Assembly: GCA_963716085.1 (NCBI GenBank)
Contig: OY970288.1
Coordinates: 5,952,001-6,016,000, forward strand
Source: Persicitalea sp963716085
Lineage (GTDB): Bacteria; Bacteroidota; Bacteroidia; Cytophagales; Spirosomataceae
DNA: 64,000 nt
Reading direction: 5' to 3'
The notes beneath the pieces were generated by a model. It ran no database searches. It saw nothing but the letters and a program-made list of their open reading frames with translations, and had not been told where the DNA came from. Of the stretch, positions 44,183-51,938 are shown piece by piece. The translations under genes were made by a program, and so were the position numbers. Each line of letters opens with the position of its first letter. The stretch's first letter is position 1.

Positions 44183-44461
44183 ATGATTAGAAGTTTCCGG
44201 CACAAGGGTCTGCGATTGTTTTATGAAGATGAAAACACTTCCAAGTTACAATCGACTCACTTGGTCAAAATCCGTAGAATCTTAACCAGATTGGAGTTTG
44301 CCAAGTCCGTCGATGATATTGACTTGCCAGGAGCAAGATTGCACCCACTGACGGGACAACTCAAAGGATTTTATGCTTTGAGGGTATCGGGGAATTGGCG
44401 CGTAATCTTTAGATTTGAAGATGGTAACGTCTATGATGTTGACTATTTGGATTACCACTAA
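44183..44461 (+). CDS. higB: HigB-like RelE/ParE-family toxin
   Basis: A 92-residue RelE-fold toxin of the HigB/plasmid-killer type (MIRSFRHKGLRLFYEDENTSKL at the start; LHPLTGQLKGFYALRVSGNWRVIFRFEDGNVYDVDYLDYH at the end). HigB cleaves ribosome-associated mRNA. The HigA antitoxin gene lies 11 bp downstream, the usual order for this family. ATG at 44183 is chosen; longer in-frame sequence upstream belongs to a gcvP-tail copy. It appears intact. Confidence 0.9.
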   Translation: MIRSFRHKGLRLFYEDENTSKLQSTHLVKIRRILTRLEFAKSVDDIDLPGARLHPLTGQLKGFYALRVSGNWRVIFRFEDGNVYDVDYLDYH

Positions 44462-44472
44462 AATATAAAATC

Positions 44473-44808
44473 ATGAAAAGAGGAATGATGCCAGCCCATC
44501 CGGGCGAACTGATCCGTGAGACGATTGAGGGTTTACGAGAGGAAACGGGAGACCGTTACACACTTGGCGAAATTGCCAAAGGGCTGGGCGTAACTCGCAA
44601 AACCCTGTCTAATATTCTTAATAAGCACCAAGGCATTAGCTCTGAAATGTCGGTGCGGTTGTCTGAAGCTTTCGGCACATCCGCAGAATTTTGGATTGAC
44701 ATACAGCGCAATTACGATCTTTGGCACGCTGAAAAGGCTATTAAACGCAGTACAGTAAAGCATTTTTGGCCCCTGCCAGACAAAGGCAGAACGCTTCAGC
44801 CAGCCTGA
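44473..44808 (+). CDS. higA: HigA-type antitoxin
   Basis: A 111-residue XRE-family antitoxin starting MKRGMMPAHPGELIRETI, the typical HigA opening, with the helix-turn-helix at about residues 32-55 (YTLGEIAKGLGVTRKTLSNILN) and FWIDIQRNYDLWHAEK downstream. It would neutralise HigB and repress the operon. Its final codons and stop (TLQPA, TGA) lie within gcvP-tail copy 3. Confidence 0.92.
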   Translation: MKRGMMPAHPGELIRETIEGLREETGDRYTLGEIAKGLGVTRKTLSNILNKHQGISSEMSVRLSEAFGTSAEFWIDIQRNYDLWHAEKAIKRSTVKHFWPLPDKGRTLQPA

Positions 44809-44894
44809 GCCGCGTCGATAGCGCGTACGGGGATCGGAATTTGATTTGTGCGTGTGTGCCGGTGGAGGCGTATGCGGAGGAAGTGGAAGGGTAG
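44791..44894 (+). repeat. gcvP 3'-end copy 3
   Basis: 104 bp from ACGCTTCA to GAAGTGGAAGGGTAG with an internal deletion of about 11 bp relative to gcvP. It supplies the stop of higA. The 22-bp core (44837-44858) is identical to the other copies. The following ~65 bp resemble the flank of copy 2. Confidence 0.9.
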
Positions 44895-44988
44895 GTTATG
44901 CAAGTCGTAGACTTACTTTATGTTCAGCCACCAGTTGCAAACTGGCGGCAGCGTTAGGAGTAATGGATAGTTGACTTTTGAGAGAAGC

Positions 44989-45012
44989 AGCCTGGGGAGT
45001 TTTCCCTGGGCT
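44989..45012 (+). terminator. Hairpin after copy 3, possible terminator
   Basis: A 10-bp stem with two G-U pairs (AGCCTGGGGA / TCCCTGGGCT, loop GTTT), followed by ACTTTTAT. It may be an original gcvP 3' terminator carried with the tail copy. Confidence 0.5.
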
Positions 45013-45080
45013 ACTTTTATGTGCTTTAGAGGATTGTGGGTATATTTCTATCACGATTCACTTTCTAACCAATGCCAGCT

Positions 45081-45326
45081 ATGGAAAGTACTTATTCAAC
45101 CATTGAAGAACTCAAAGAACGCTATCCAAACGAGTGGGTACTTCTGGGTGAGCCAAAGATGAGAAACACGACAGTATTAGGCGGCATTTTGCTGTACCAT
45201 AGTGCTGATAAAAAGGAGGTCTGCTACATCGGTAGAGACAAGACCGCCGGGTATTCGAGCGTGACGGTTGCCTTTGCGGGCGATTTGAAGCAGCAGCGGA
45301 AGATAGGCATACTGAGAAGAGTATGA
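45081..45326 (+). CDS. Small partner protein of retropepsin-like protease
   Basis: An 81-residue protein (MESTYSTIEELKERYPNEWVLLGEP..., an alternative ATG at 45072 adds three residues). It overlaps the next gene in ATGA. The YPNEWVLLGEPKM and CYIGRDKTAGY segments resemble small proteins found upstream of clan AA aspartic proteases in Bacteroidota. Perhaps a substrate, chaperone or inhibitor; function unknown. Confidence 0.65.
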   Translation: MESTYSTIEELKERYPNEWVLLGEPKMRNTTVLGGILLYHSADKKEVCYIGRDKTAGYSSVTVAFAGDLKQQRKIGILRRV

Positions 45327-45718
45327 AGTCTTTTCCCTCAAATTTGGCCACGGACCAAGACGTAATCCTCGTGAATGCTTCCATCGAGGGAAAGTACAAA
45401 TTCCGTCTAGCCCTCGATACGGCGGCCACGCACACCACGATTGATAGCAATGTTCTGTATCTTTCAAGTTACGAACTTAAAGACAGCCGGGGAGAGCAAG
45501 AACTGGAAACCTCCAACGGGATTATCGTCGTGAAAACTTATAACGTCAAGCAACTATCATGTTTGGGAATCATAAAGGGCCACTTCGAAGTACAAGTGTA
45601 TGATTTCATAGCGCATGGGATAACCTCAGACTATGATGGAGTAATCGGACTCGACTTTCTGAGAGAGCATAAGTTTTGTATTGATATCGAGAAGGGTGAG
45701 ATTACGGTCGAGGTTTGA
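45323..45718 (+). CDS. Retropepsin-like aspartic protease
   Basis: A 131-residue single-domain protein with one DTA active-site motif (residues 32-34, in LALDTAATHTTID) and the psi-loop partner GVIGLDFLREHKFCIDI near the end. Clan AA proteases of this size work as dimers. No signal peptide, so cytoplasmic. It forms a two-gene unit with the small gene before it. Whether the pair acts as a stress or defence module is unknown. Confidence 0.8.
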   Translation: MKSFPSNLATDQDVILVNASIEGKYKFRLALDTAATHTTIDSNVLYLSSYELKDSRGEQELETSNGIIVVKTYNVKQLSCLGIIKGHFEVQVYDFIAHGITSDYDGVIGLDFLREHKFCIDIEKGEITVEV

Positions 45719-45748
45719 GGTGTGGAAAGTATTAATAATGAATGAGTT

Positions 45749-45790
45749 ATGATATTTCCGTACATTACTCCCGACCCTGACATATTCTAA
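45749..45790 (+). pseudogene. DUF433 antitoxin fossil (first 13 codons)
   Basis: MIFPYITPDPDIF then stop; it parallels the start of the intact DUF433 gene at 43347 (MNFSHITSDPGIL). The rest is gone. It indicates that another DUF433-DUF5615 cassette once occupied this block. Confidence 0.55.
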
Positions 45791-45798
45791 TCTATACC

Positions 45799-46119
45799 AT
45801 GAAAACGATACACACTGTCACCCAGCCCACTCAGTTTCCCGAGTTCTGGGACGAGGAATGGCTGAAAATCGCGATTGACGAACTGGATAGCCGTAAACTG
45901 ACGCTCGACGAAAAGACGTCATTGGAGATTTTAATTTCCCGCAATGCAGAGGCCGTGAAGGCAGAGAGCAGAAAAATAAAAGAAGCCGAACAGAGAGTAA
46001 AAACGGAGATGGTAAGTAACTGTCTGCGTAAGGGGCTTAGTGTGGAGACGATTGCAGAAATCGCTGACGTTTCAACGGAGTTCGTTTTAGATGTTGAGCG
46101 GGGGCAGATTACTGAGTGA
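45799..46119 (+). CDS. Hypothetical protein resembling an Rpn/PD-(D/E)XK C-terminus
   Basis: A 106-residue acidic, helical protein starting MKTIHTVTQPTQFPEFWDEEWL. A coiled stretch (about residues 47-72) leads to a small helix-turn-helix-like tail (NCLRKGLSVETIAEIADVSTEFVLDVERG). The tail and spacing resemble the C-terminal end of Rpn-family recombination-promoting nucleases, but there is no nuclease domain. It ends five bases before gcvP-tail copy 4. Confidence 0.5.
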   Translation: MKTIHTVTQPTQFPEFWDEEWLKIAIDELDSRKLTLDEKTSLEILISRNAEAVKAESRKIKEAEQRVKTEMVSNCLRKGLSVETIAEIADVSTEFVLDVERGQITE

Positions 46120-46123
46120 AAGA

Positions 46124-46290
46124 ACTGGACGCGCCCTTACGCTCGCGAAAAAGTCGCCTTCCCGCTGCCCGCCCTACGCTTCAACAAGTTCTGGCCGAGT
46201 GTCAGCCGCGTGGATAGTGCGTACGGTGATCGGAATTTGATTTGTGCGTGTGTGCCGGTGGAGGAGTATGCGGAGGAAGTGGAAGGGTAG
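46124..46290 (+). repeat. gcvP 3'-end copy 4 (longest, frame intact)
   Basis: 167 bp matching the last 56 codons of gcvP. It still reads through in the gcvP frame (WTRPYAREKVAFPLPALRFN ... EEYAEEVEG) with mostly synonymous changes, so it derives from an orthologous gcvP rather than from the current copy. 22-bp core at 46233-46254. Confidence 0.92.
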
Positions 46291-46444
46291 AAGCTGAGGA
46301 TTAGGGACTTTGATAAAATTAAGTTCGACTGACGAACAAATAATAAATCAGAGGTGATAATAAGGGAAAAATACAATTTTTGAGGATAATATTTGTATTC
46401 GTGATTTCAGATCAAGAAAGATAGATGATAATATCAAAAGAGAT

Positions 46445-47497
46445 ATGAAATTTGTAGGGGTTGAGTTATATTCCGGTCCTGGTGGAATGTCATTAGGAGC
46501 AAGGAAAGCAGGGATTGAAGTAATGCTTGCTGTTGAGTCAAACAAAAATACTAGTTTGACATATGCCACTAACCACGAATCAACAACCATTAAAAATGAT
46601 AGAGTTGAAAACATAAGAAAAATAAATGTTTCTAAAAAAGGAAAATGTTCAATTCTTTTTGGAGGCCCACCGTGTCAAGGATTCTCTTTATCAAATCAAA
46701 GAACCAGAAATAGTTCAAACCCCAAGAACTGGCAATTCAAAGAATTCATAAGAGTAGCAAGTATTTGGAAACCAGATTGGATACTAATTGAAAATGTAAG
46801 TGGGCTTCTCAAAACAGAGGATGGTATATTTCTTGAAATGATTTTAAACGCCTTAAAAAAGGCTGGATACGAGAGTTCGTATAAATTATTGAATTCGGTA
46901 AATTATGGTGTTCCACAGAAAAGAGAACGTTTGTTTATAGTAGGCTCTTTACATGGAGTTGTTGTCCAGATACCATCATATAAGTCGCCAGTAATTAGTG
47001 TGAATGAAGCAATAGGCGACCTTCCAATTTTAGAGAATGGCCAACTTGATGCAACCATGCAATACGTATTTGACAATTATACTGAATACTCAATGAGTAT
47101 GCGGGGGGACTCAAAATTAGTATTGAATAACGGCGTTTCAAAAAATGGAGAAACAGTTTTAAATAGGTATAAACATATACCTCAAGGTGGAAATTGGATT
47201 AACATTCCTGATGAATTAATGAGTAACTATAAAGACAAAACTCGCTGTCACGGGGGCATTTACCACAGATTAAGGCATAATGAGCCGTCGGTGGTAATAG
47301 GGAATTACAGGAAAAATATGTTGATACATCCAAATCAAGATAGGGGCTTGTCAGTAAGAGAAGCAGCGCGATTACAGTCATTTCCAGATAGTTTTGTTTT
47401 TAAAGGTACGCTGACTGATCAACAACAACAAGTTGGGGATGCGGTGCCTCCAAGGTTAGCCGAAGCAATTTTTAAAATAATCACAAGCTGCTCATAA
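46445..47497 (+). CDS. DNA (cytosine-5)-methyltransferase
   Basis: A 350-residue C5 methyltransferase. Motif I is LYSGPGGMSLGARKAG, motif IV FGGPPCQGFS (nucleophile C77), motif VI ENV (116-118), motif VIII QKRERLFIVG, motif IX region REAARLQSFPDSF and motif X QVGDAVPPRLAE. The target-recognition region lies between VIII and IX. It is strongly AT-rich and starts a four-gene operon; its stop is directly followed by the next ATG. No restriction enzyme of familiar type is next to it, so it may mark self DNA for a different effector. Confidence 0.93.
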   Translation: MKFVGVELYSGPGGMSLGARKAGIEVMLAVESNKNTSLTYATNHESTTIKNDRVENIRKINVSKKGKCSILFGGPPCQGFSLSNQRTRNSSNPKNWQFKEFIRVASIWKPDWILIENVSGLLKTEDGIFLEMILNALKKAGYESSYKLLNSVNYGVPQKRERLFIVGSLHGVVVQIPSYKSPVISVNEAIGDLPILENGQLDATMQYVFDNYTEYSMSMRGDSKLVLNNGVSKNGETVLNRYKHIPQGGNWINIPDELMSNYKDKTRCHGGIYHRLRHNEPSVVIGNYRKNMLIHPNQDRGLSVREAARLQSFPDSFVFKGTLTDQQQQVGDAVPPRLAEAIFKIITSCS

Positions 47498-48622
47498 ATG
47501 AAATTAGTAAATAAAAATTTAGAAGATTGGTTAAAAAAACCACCTACTAATAACAAAGTGTTAAAGAAAGGCGATACCACACCCTTTTACTCAAAATATG
47601 ATAGCTTTAAGGAATACATTTCTACTCTTCACGGTGAAGTAGAAAGAGGAAGTTTGCTCAATGATCTGAAAAACGAATCAGAAAAAAATGGAACATTCGA
47701 TTTTGATGCTGTCACATTACTAAACGATCATGGTCCAATACATATTTCAACTGTAATAGAACGCGCAACGCATCTGTTAAATAATAATTTATCTGAGTTA
47801 AATGTAAGAGAAATTTTTATTTTATTAAATGCTATTCAATTACATGACGTTGGAAATTTCTATGGACGTCTTGGTCACGAACAAAAAATAAAAGAAGTAC
47901 TAAAAAATGGTTTACCAATAATCGCTTTTGACACCATAGAAAGCAATTATATTAAAAGTGTAGCCCAAGTTCATGGAGGCGTCAAATTGGATAAATTTGG
48001 CAATATAGATAAAGGTGTAATAAGCGATATCAAAGATGTAGTGACTAGCGATGGATATACGATAAGGCAAAGGTTATTGGCCTCCTTACTAAGGTTCGCC
48101 GATGAAATAGCAGATGATAGACACAGAGCTGCTATTAATCTACTTAAAGAAAAGAAATTGCCGCGAGGTAGTGAAATTTTCCATGCATATTCAGCTTGTT
48201 TGGATACTGTATTGATTAAACATGAAATAAAAACTGTCGAATATCATTTTAAAGTTCCGAAAGAATTCGCGATAGAAAAATTTGGTAAAATCAACAAAGA
48301 TAAAGGAATAATTGACGAAGTATTTCTTATTGATGAAATATACAAACGGGCTATCAAAACTCATGAGGAGAAAGTGTATTGTTCAAAATTTTGGAAGAAT
48401 AATGTAGATCTAGAAAAAATATGGGTTCAAATAGAGTTTTATCATGCCTCCGAGATTGGTGAGTTTATTCATCCAGATATTACTTTTACTATTGAAGATA
48501 ATTATTATCCGCAGCAATCTAATATAGATATTTACACTTTATGTCCTAATTTGATTGTAGATGGTATTCCACTGGATGGAAACAGAGTTAAAAATAATAT
48601 AAATAGACCAGCCAATGGCTAA
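47498..48622 (+). CDS. HD-superfamily phosphohydrolase-like protein
   Basis: A 374-residue protein with an HD-type metal site: H82 (NDHGPIHISTV), H116-D117 (IQLHDVGNFYG), H127 (GHEQK), H159 (QVHGG) and D202 (RFADEIADDRH). The C-terminal 150 residues have no recognised fold. The pattern resembles HD domains with C-terminal extensions described in bacterial conflict systems, which may hydrolyse nucleotides or nucleotide signals. The gene follows the methyltransferase without a gap and overlaps the ATPase gene by eight bases. Substrate unknown. Confidence 0.75.
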   Translation: MKLVNKNLEDWLKKPPTNNKVLKKGDTTPFYSKYDSFKEYISTLHGEVERGSLLNDLKNESEKNGTFDFDAVTLLNDHGPIHISTVIERATHLLNNNLSELNVREIFILLNAIQLHDVGNFYGRLGHEQKIKEVLKNGLPIIAFDTIESNYIKSVAQVHGGVKLDKFGNIDKGVISDIKDVVTSDGYTIRQRLLASLLRFADEIADDRHRAAINLLKEKKLPRGSEIFHAYSACLDTVLIKHEIKTVEYHFKVPKEFAIEKFGKINKDKGIIDEVFLIDEIYKRAIKTHEEKVYCSKFWKNNVDLEKIWVQIEFYHASEIGEFIHPDITFTIEDNYYPQQSNIDIYTLCPNLIVDGIPLDGNRVKNNINRPANG

Positions 48623-50399
48623 CGTAAACCCTTTTGAATATAAATTTCCTGATGAAACTGCGCCAAAAGACGTTATAGATCTATTTGTTCCAGTTTTTAG
48701 TGATTATTTTAGTGTGCCTGAAATTGGGCATACATTTATTAATGGTGCAAGAGGATGCGGAAAGAGCATGATGTTCCGTTTTATGCGACCTGATTGCCAA
48801 GTACTCGTTTCTGCTGACGGAGACACTCTTGAACACCCTAGAAATATAAAAGAGCTTGATTATATAGGTTTGTACATTCCAATAAAGAAAGGGAATTTAG
48901 ATAAAACAGATATAAGAATCATCGACAATAAACACGGAGAGGCCTTGCTTAACGAGCATTACATGGTTTTGTTCTTTGCAATAAAAATCTTCGATGAGTT
49001 GTCAAAAATCACCTATCAACCCAATCCTAGTGACTTTGGGAGTGTTCTTGCTTTTTATAATAATATTTTTTCAGAGATTCTTATTGATTCTGGCTACGAA
49101 GAAACCTTTGTGCAAATTGAATCGGATGGAAGTTCGATTCAGAGCATTTTTCAAACTATTGTAAAATTGTTAAAGAAATCTCAAAAGAAATTCGATAAAG
49201 AATATATCCAGAAATTAATAGGAGCAAAGGGTACACTCCCATATAATGGCCCTCTTTTTCTATACAATGATTTCTTGTTTGATACATTAAAAGAATTAAA
49301 AAATGTATCTATCTTTTCTCAAAGACCATTCTATTTGTTAGTAGATGATGCAGATAATCTAAATATTATTCAACAAAAAATTTTAAACTCTTGGGTTGCC
49401 CAACGTACAACAAACACGGTTAGCATTAAGATATCTACACAACTCAAATATTCTACTTTCCGTACTATAAATGATTCAAGAATAGATACACCTCATGACT
49501 ATTCGGTTGTTAATATTAATGAAATTTATACATCTAAAAAAGGATTATATTTAGATCGAGTAAAAAATATGGTTGAACGTAGATTAGCCAAATTTAACTA
49601 TAAGAATTCTCCTGAAAAATATTTTCCAGAAGATGTTAAACAAAAACAAAAAATAAAAGCTCTATTTGCTAAATACGAAAAAGAAAATGGCTATGACTTT
49701 GCTTATAGGTACTCCGTACCTGATTTTATCAAGGATTTAGGTGGGAACAGATATACATTTAGTTATGCAGGATTTGAACAGTTAGTTAATATTTCTTCTG
49801 GAAATTTGAGAGATTTTATAAACTTTGCTTCTAAAATGTACGTTTTCCAGAAAGCATCTAACGTACAGATGAAACCAGTTAATTTTATTGAGGCTAGTGT
49901 TCAAGATAAAATCATAAAAGAAGCCTCTGATAGTTTTATATTTGGTGAGTTTGATGCACTTGTTAGGGACAAGGAAAATGATAAAAATAAGCTTATCAAA
50001 TTAAGAAATTTATTACTTGGCTTAGGTGGGCTTTTTAAAATTATTATGATCTCGGAGGCCTCTGAAAGAAGAGTATTTTCTGTTGCGTTAAACGATGAGC
50101 CTGACGATGAGCTTAAAGAAATATTGGAGATTGGTATTCAATATAATTACTTTCATAAATCACTAATTGGCAACAAATATGGTACTGGTAAATCACGGCT
50201 GTTTATATTGAATAGAATGTTAGCTCCTCACTTTATTTTAGACCCATCTAGTTTTGCTGGATATAAGTTCATGGATTCTGCAAAGTTAAAAATTGCTATG
50301 GATGACCATGAAAAATTTGTTTCTATGTACAAGAGATCTTTATTTAATAAAATGAAAACCGATTCAAAACAAAAAGATATTTTTGATTCTGAGCCTTGA
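48615..50399 (+). CDS. ORC/STAND-like AAA ATPase
   Basis: A 594-residue P-loop protein. Walker A is NGARGCGKSMMFR (GARGCGKS, residues 44-51), Walker B FYLLVDDADNL (around residue 240), and a sensor-like STQLKYSTFR follows. The helical region and a C-terminal winged-helix-like part (about residues 440-560) give it an ORC/Cdc6 or STAND layout. Such ATPases act as sensors or switches in defence systems, loading or releasing an effector. It overlaps the HD gene upstream and ends close to the fourth gene. Confidence 0.75.
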   Translation: MANVNPFEYKFPDETAPKDVIDLFVPVFSDYFSVPEIGHTFINGARGCGKSMMFRFMRPDCQVLVSADGDTLEHPRNIKELDYIGLYIPIKKGNLDKTDIRIIDNKHGEALLNEHYMVLFFAIKIFDELSKITYQPNPSDFGSVLAFYNNIFSEILIDSGYEETFVQIESDGSSIQSIFQTIVKLLKKSQKKFDKEYIQKLIGAKGTLPYNGPLFLYNDFLFDTLKELKNVSIFSQRPFYLLVDDADNLNIIQQKILNSWVAQRTTNTVSIKISTQLKYSTFRTINDSRIDTPHDYSVVNINEIYTSKKGLYLDRVKNMVERRLAKFNYKNSPEKYFPEDVKQKQKIKALFAKYEKENGYDFAYRYSVPDFIKDLGGNRYTFSYAGFEQLVNISSGNLRDFINFASKMYVFQKASNVQMKPVNFIEASVQDKIIKEASDSFIFGEFDALVRDKENDKNKLIKLRNLLLGLGGLFKIIMISEASERRVFSVALNDEPDDELKEILEIGIQYNYFHKSLIGNKYGTGKSRLFILNRMLAPHFILDPSSFAGYKFMDSAKLKIAMDDHEKFVSMYKRSLFNKMKTDSKQKDIFDSEP

Positions 50400-50404
50400 A
50401 TAAT

Positions 50405-51364
50405 ATGTCAACTATCTCTGTCAGTGACTTTGCGAATACTATTGACAATTATAATATTGATCTATTCATTTGTTCTTCAAGTTTTGAAGAACGGTGTTTA
50501 GAAATACCTCTTATTTTACCAAAGATTGAATATAAACTAGTTTTTTATAATAATAATGAGAGCAATTCTATAATAAAAAATTCCAAGAAAATTGCTTCAT
50601 TATTAGGTGATAAAACAAACCTAATTTCATTAAACTCTGATCAGCCTATCAATAATTTTTCAAAGATTACCAACTCTTTCGAGAACTTTATACCTTCTAA
50701 TCGAAAATTAAATTTGTTTTTAGATACTACAACTTTTACGCACGAAACTCTATTGATTCTTTTGAGAGTTATTCAAATAAATAAACTTCTTTTTAACAAA
50801 GTTATTTTTGGATATGTTGGCGCAAGTGAATACTCTTACAATTCAATTACTGATGACGAAAAATGGTTGTCAAAGGGTATAAAAGATATAAGAACCGTTC
50901 TCGGATATTCTGGTTATTCAGATCCTACAAAGAAAAATCACCTCATTGTTTTGTTTGGATTTGAATCTTTTAGAACTCAAAAAATAATTGAGTTCTACGA
51001 ATTTGAAAAAGTATCGCTAGGTTTTGTTCAAGTTGACATGGCTATTCAATCCAACCATCATAAAATTAATTATGAAAGACACACTCAGTTACTAGATATG
51101 TTTCCGATTGCAGAAAAATTTGAGTTTTCTCTAATTGATCCGCTATTAACTAAAAAAGCTATACTTGATCTAGTTGAAGCAAATTCTGAATATAATTCGG
51201 TTGTTGCTCCTATGAATAATAAAATTTCCACAATTGGTGCTGGTTTGGCTGCATTAGAAAATTCAGATATTCAAATTTCCTATGCAAAACCGCTAGTTTA
51301 CAATTCTAATGCATATTCCAAGTCCAACGGCTTGGTATACTATTTTGAAGTTGCATTACCATGA
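50405..51364 (+). CDS. Unrecognised protein, fourth gene of the methyltransferase operon
   Basis: A 319-residue protein I cannot place in a family. The N-terminal segment (IDLFICSSSFEERCLEIPLIL, then KLVFYNNNE) and NLFLDTTTFTHETLLILLRVI look like alternating beta strands and helices of a Rossmann-like sensor or nucleotide-binding fold; it ends GLVYYFEVALP. No signal peptide or membrane segment. ATG at 50405 chosen; a TTG at 50396 overlaps the ATPase stop and would add three residues. Given the operon, it is a candidate effector or signal-binding partner. Confidence 0.6.
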   Translation: MSTISVSDFANTIDNYNIDLFICSSSFEERCLEIPLILPKIEYKLVFYNNNESNSIIKNSKKIASLLGDKTNLISLNSDQPINNFSKITNSFENFIPSNRKLNLFLDTTTFTHETLLILLRVIQINKLLFNKVIFGYVGASEYSYNSITDDEKWLSKGIKDIRTVLGYSGYSDPTKKNHLIVLFGFESFRTQKIIEFYEFEKVSLGFVQVDMAIQSNHHKINYERHTQLLDMFPIAEKFEFSLIDPLLTKKAILDLVEANSEYNSVVAPMNNKISTIGAGLAALENSDIQISYAKPLVYNSNAYSKSNGLVYYFEVALP

Positions 51365-51374
51365 TTGAACCCCT

Positions 51375-51483
51375 GTTCGGCGGAGTCTTCTCCCCGTTTG
51401 GCGTAGCCTTCCAACTAGTTCGGCGTAGTCTTCCCCTTACTTGGTAGTCTTCGCCGTACTTCCCCCGTTCGGCGTAGTCTTTC
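51375..51483. repeat. Degenerate tandem repeat (GTTCGGCGTAGTCTTC units)
   Basis: Five units of roughly 20-25 bp, each based on GTTCGGCGTAGTCTTC followed by a C-rich spacer, start right after the AT-rich operon. One unit is permuted (GGTAGTCTTCGCCGTAC). It marks an abrupt change from the AT-rich operon to GC-richer sequence. Confidence 0.65.
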
Positions 51484-51489
51484 GCAAAA

Positions 51490-51525
51490 GTTGTGCGGTG
51501 TCTGCAAGACTGCGTACCAAAGATA
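51490..51525. repeat. 36-bp direct repeat, copy A
   Basis: Starts GTTGTGCGGTGTCTGCAAGA and matches copy B at 53467-53502 at 33 of 36 positions. The two copies flank the DUF3140-like and TPR genes. Confidence 0.75.
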
Positions 51526-51938
51526 AATGGACGTTTGCAACGGCCGTCGAAGCACAAGCGCCACAATACAAGTGCCACAATAAAACTACCTTTTCTTGCG
51601 AACCGCCAATCCGCAAGCCCATGCCTTTCGCCCGCCGCATCCAGAATCTCGAAGACCTGTACTTTGTCATCTTCGCTATCGTCCAATGGGCTTCGACTCC
51701 GCTCAGCCTGACAAAGTCTTCACGCACTCGTTACCGTGGTCTGCATCACCTCGCGTTTTGCAAAGCGCTCCCTGGACAAGGCTATTTGCACGGTCGGCCG
51801 TTGCCGTTTCGAACGCGGCGAGATCAGGTCCCGGCAAAAAATCGGGATGAGCGGACAGACATACCCACAAACAAAAATTCACAGAACCCGTTTTATAGCC
51901 ATTAAAACTTTTCATTTGAAAACAAAAGAGTAACCGCT
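51526..51938. other. Spacer without convincing genes
   Basis: About 410 bp with overlapping open frames on several strands, none with a credible start, domain or codon bias. It includes CTTCGACTCCGCTCAGCCTG (51691-51710), resembling a dispersed CTTCGAC..CGCTCAG intergenic repeat; a related segment is at 18466-18504. Confidence 0.5.

Larger units (their letters stand above)
42662..51364 (+). mobile_element. Accessory island at the gcvP 3' end, divided by gcvP-tail copies
   Basis: After gcvP come five cargo blocks separated by four direct copies of the gcvP 3' end (at 43190, 43954, 44791 and 46124). Cargo comprises toxin-antitoxin-like and retropepsin-like modules, several decayed, and then an AT-rich methyltransferase operon. 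No integrase or transposase is visible. The right boundary is placed at the end of the AT-rich operon because composition shifts there; no fifth tail copy was found. Confidence 0.65.

Noticed and set aside
42662..51364. Insertion sequence or integrative element with its own recombinase
   Set aside because: No transposase, tyrosine or serine recombinase, or terminal inverted repeats found; the mobility call rests only on the gcvP-tail repeats.
51441..51905. Several overlapping frames of 60-150 codons in the 51.4-51.9 kb spacer
   Set aside because: They translate repeat sequence, occur on both strands, and show no domain or coding bias.
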